This document shows, piece after piece, positions 5,955 through 7,531 of a stretch of 7,531 nucleotides of DNA. The translations under genes and the position numbers were made by a program. The notes beneath the pieces were generated by a model. That model saw only the letters and a list, made by a program, of their open reading frames with translations. It ran no database searches and had not been told where the DNA came from. Every line of letters starts with the position of its first letter. Position 1 is the first letter of the stretch. Source of the stretch: Propionibacteriaceae bacterium (GTDB taxonomy: Bacteria > Actinomycetota > Actinomycetes > Propionibacteriales > Propionibacteriaceae); NCBI GenBank assembly GCA_031262845.1, contig JAISGZ010000203.1:1-7531 (forward strand), given 5' to 3'.

Positions 5955-6398
5955 TCAACGGTTGCGATGGTGACCGTTGCCGAAGCCCTGGTGCCGGCCC
6001 AGTCCAGTTCCAGCCCCAACTCCGGTACCAGTGCCGGTACCAGCGTCGGGATTAGTGGTGCGAGTGCCAGAGTTCGTGCCATCACCGGTGTAAGGGCACT
6101 GGCCCGTCCCGTAGTAGGGGCAATCGGGGTTCAAGCAATTCTGGAAGAAGTTGGTGGTGGGAGCGGCCGATTGCTCAGGAAGGGGGGTGGTGGTCGGAGC
6201 TGGCGTCGACTGGGCTGGGTTAGTCGTAGCCACTCGGCCTGAACCACTACCGTCCAGAGGCCGTGTCGAGCTATGAATGGCTGAGTGACTGGCGTTGGCT
6301 GGTGGTGCGGCCACCGAATCGGCCGCTGTGGTACCACTCAAGACGATCACTAGGCCGACGAGGCCAAGACCAACAGGTTTCAAAAATCGGGTTCTCAT
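5955..6398 (-). CDS. Small secreted Cys- and Gly-rich protein of unknown function
   Basis: I do not recognise a family for this 147-residue protein. It has a clear signal peptide: basic MRTRFLKP, hydrophobic core VGLGLVGLVIVLSG (9-22), and Ala-rich cleavage candidates between about 26 and 36. A low-complexity Ser/Thr/Pro segment follows (about 37-82). A short conserved-looking core carries three cysteines, Cys88, Cys93 and Cys101, in a C-x4-C-x7-C arrangement (FFQNCLNPDC, then GTGQCPY). The end is a Gly/Thr repeat and a His/Arg-rich terminus (117-147). That tail aligns without gaps with residues 270-290 of the anti-sigma factor downstream (13 of 21 identical). The ATG at 6398 has AAGGA upstream in an AAGGAAAGGA run. 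It probably acts outside the cell as a target, ligand or decoy of the sigma/anti-sigma system; this is inference. Confidence 0.75.
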   Translation of the reverse strand: MRTRFLKPVGLGLVGLVIVLSGTTAADSVAAPPANASHSAIHSSTRPLDGSGSGRVATTNPAQSTPAPTTTPLPEQSAAPTTNFFQNCLNPDCPYYGTGQCPYTGDGTNSGTRTTNPDAGTGTGTGVGAGTGLGRHQGFGNGHHRNR

Positions 6399-6473
6399 GG
6401 GGGATCCTTTCCTTCAGTTACTTCTAATACGACGGTGAACCCTGATTCCTTGTGCTTGGTGGCTGATTTTTTT

Positions 6474-6484
6474 GACGACGTCAG
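6474..6484 (-). promoter_or_regulatory. Candidate promoter or operator motif upstream of the secreted-protein gene
   Basis: On the minus strand this reads CTGACGTCGTC, matching 9 of 11 bases of the motif upstream of the sigma gene (5906-5916). It overlaps a TGACG/CGTCA palindrome (6473-6483) and lies about 75 nt before the start codon. A second CGTC occurs nearer the gene (complement of 6431-6434). It may be a promoter element for the neighbouring sigma factor or the site of a separate regulator. Confidence 0.25.
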
Positions 6485-6529
6485 CTCGCTTCTGCTGGTG
6501 ATTAGCGCAGACTGATCACATGTGAGGGG

Positions 6530-6548
6530 TCGGCTTTGGTGAAGCCGA
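6530..6548 (-). terminator. Possible terminator hairpin after the aldo/keto reductase gene
   Basis: Arms TCGGCTT (6530-6536) and AAGCCGA (6542-6548) pair perfectly over 7 bp around a 5-nt loop, and two further pairs are possible. It lies about 85 nt past the stop of the minus-strand aldo/keto reductase gene. There is no U-tract, so it is only a weak terminator candidate. Confidence 0.3.
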
Positions 6549-6634
6549 TCGGTGAGGCGCAGGTTGTGGCGCGTTGCCCATGAAATTCATAGACACGTTG
6601 CCAAGGGCCTGTGGGGTGAATCAGTGCCCTAGCG

Positions 6635-7531
6635 CTAATCGATCGGCAAACCGGTCCGGTCGGGTCGACGGGGCGGCCGCGGGCGGACGACGGGGCCGGT
6701 GTCGGGTTCGGGTGGTGGTTGGTAGCGGAGTTGGTTCGGACCACCGGAAACATCGTCGAGGGCTTCGATGATGGGTTCGGGCAGGGTGGCGTCTTCGACG
6801 GCCAGGAGTTCGTCGAGTTGTTCCACCGTCCGTGGGCCGACCAGGGGGGCGGTGACACCGGGGGCATCCCGGACCCAGAGCAGGGCGACTTGAGCGGGGG
6901 TCAGAGCTAGGCCGGTGGCGGCTCGGGCGACGGCTTCGACGACACCGTCGCTGGCGCCACCGAGATACGGTTCGACGAACCACGACATGGTCTCGGAGGC
7001 ACCGCGTGAGCCTTCCGGGATGCCCTCCCGGTATTGCCCGGTGAGAACACCACGGCCGAGCGACGACCACGGGAAAAAAGCCACGTCGAGGGCCGCGCAG
7101 CAAGGCAGGACTTCGAGTTCAGCCCGGCGGGCCAGTAGCGAGTATTCGGTTTGGATCGAGGCGATCGGCGTCCGGCCCGGGACGGCCTTTTGCCAGGTGG
7201 CGGCGTACGCCAGCTGCCAACCGATGTAGTTCGAGACGCCAACGTGGCGGGCCAGCCCTTGAGCGACGGCTTGGTCAGCCGCGGCCAGGGTTTCGTCGAG
7301 CCGGGTCGGACCCCAGGCGTGAATTTGCCACAGGTCGATGTAGTTCGTGCCGAGGCGGCGCAGCGAACCCTTGAGATCGTCGAGTAGGACCTCGGCCCGG
7401 GTGTCGACGACCCGGCGGCCATCGCGCCAGATGTAGCCCGATTTGGTCGCCAAGACGAGATCTTGGCGGCGGATGGTGTGGCCGATCAGGCGGCCGATCA
7501 GGCTTTCGACTTCGCCGCCACCGTAGGCCGC
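6635..7531 (-). CDS. Aldo/keto reductase, N-terminus missing at the window edge
   Basis: The product is an NADPH-dependent oxidoreductase of the aldo/keto reductase superfamily, a TIM-barrel enzyme reducing aldehydes or ketones; the substrate cannot be told. The frame is open to the right edge, giving 298 visible residues; a TTG at 7453 is internal, not the start. Seen in order are the catalytic Tyr in AAYGGGEVESLIG (visible residue 3), the catalytic Lys in LVLATKSGY (30), the catalytic His in YIDLWQIHAW (71), GVSNYIGWQ (98-106), PIASIQTEYSLLAR (122-135), FFPWSSLGRGVLTG (152-165) and the cofactor-binding APLVGPRTVEQLDELLA (228-244). The catalytic Asp would lie just outside the window. The last 30 or so residues are Pro/Arg-rich and unusual. 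It looks unrelated to the sigma-factor module. Confidence 0.93.
   Translation of the reverse strand, partial: AAYGGGEVESLIGRLIGHTIRRQDLVLATKSGYIWRDGRRVVDTRAEVLLDDLKGSLRRLGTNYIDLWQIHAWGPTRLDETLAAADQAVAQGLARHVGVSNYIGWQLAYAATWQKAVPGRTPIASIQTEYSLLARRAELEVLPCCAALDVAFFPWSSLGRGVLTGQYREGIPEGSRGASETMSWFVEPYLGGASDGVVEAVARAATGLALTPAQVALLWVRDAPGVTAPLVGPRTVEQLDELLAVEDATLPEPIIEALDDVSGGPNQLRYQPPPEPDTGPVVRPRPPRRPDRTGLPID

Larger units (their letters stand above)
6399..6634. other. Intergenic region between aldo/keto reductase and secreted-protein genes
   Basis: No gene with a standard start is visible. The region holds the ribosome binding site and presumed promoter of the secreted-protein gene, including an 11-bp palindrome, TGACG and CGTCA around one base (6473-6483). 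It also holds a small hairpin with arms TCGGCTT (6530-6536) and AAGCCGA (6542-6548) that may end aldo/keto reductase transcription. A minus-strand open frame runs across 6502-6634 without a start codon in this stretch. Confidence 0.5.

Noticed and set aside
5956..5979. Inverted repeat CAACGGT/ACCGTTG at the end of the secreted-protein gene as a terminator
   Set aside because: The stem contains the stop codon and is followed by AAAGCTC rather than a U-tract, so termination before the sigma gene is not supported.
5990..6055. Short GGTACC-type repeats read as a CRISPR or tandem-repeat element
   Set aside because: They are the codons of the Gly/Thr tail of the secreted protein, with no regular repeat-spacer structure.
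6621..7422. Other minus-strand open frames inside the aldo/keto reductase
   Set aside because: They are Arg/Pro/Ser-rich shadows of the reductase frame, which has all the family motifs.

Overview
The window looks like chromosome from a high-GC actinobacterium. The GC-rich coding, the GTG and TTG starts, the homodimeric-type pyruvate dehydrogenase E1 divergent from a PucR/CdaR-type regulator, and the fabD-acpP-fabF cluster behind that regulator are all typical of Actinomycetes such as Streptomyces and Propionibacteriales. I cannot name the genus from sequence alone.

Layout. Positions 1-367 (minus) carry the first 122 residues of aceE, cut by the left edge. A short divergent region (368-435) separates it from fasR (436-1728, plus), a regulator of type II fatty acid synthesis. 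fabD (1775-2707), acpP (2832-3125) and fabF (3128-4387) follow on the plus strand. Together they load malonyl groups onto acyl carrier protein and elongate acyl chains. fabH, which sits between fabD and acpP in Streptomyces, is missing here; a 124-bp gap with two inverted repeats occupies its place. An 11-bp-stem hairpin (4398-4446) closes the cluster and faces the convergent genes beyond it.

The second half (4499-6398) is a minus-strand, visibly less GC-rich accessory module of three genes. In transcription order they are a small secreted Cys/Gly-rich protein (6398-5955), a small ECF-like sigma factor (5891-5421), and a membrane anti-sigma factor (5428-4499) that overlaps the sigma gene by 8 nt. 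The extracellular part of the anti-sigma factor resembles the RsgI family of Firmicutes, including the Asn-Pro at which clostridial RsgI is self-cleaved. Its C-terminal Gly/Ser/Thr tail is closely similar to the tail of the secreted protein upstream. This suggests one signalling unit: a secreted factor, a transmembrane sensor/anti-sigma factor with an equivalent tail, and the sigma factor it controls. It is the most unusual content of the window.

The right end (6635-7531, minus) is an aldo/keto reductase missing its N-terminus at the window edge.
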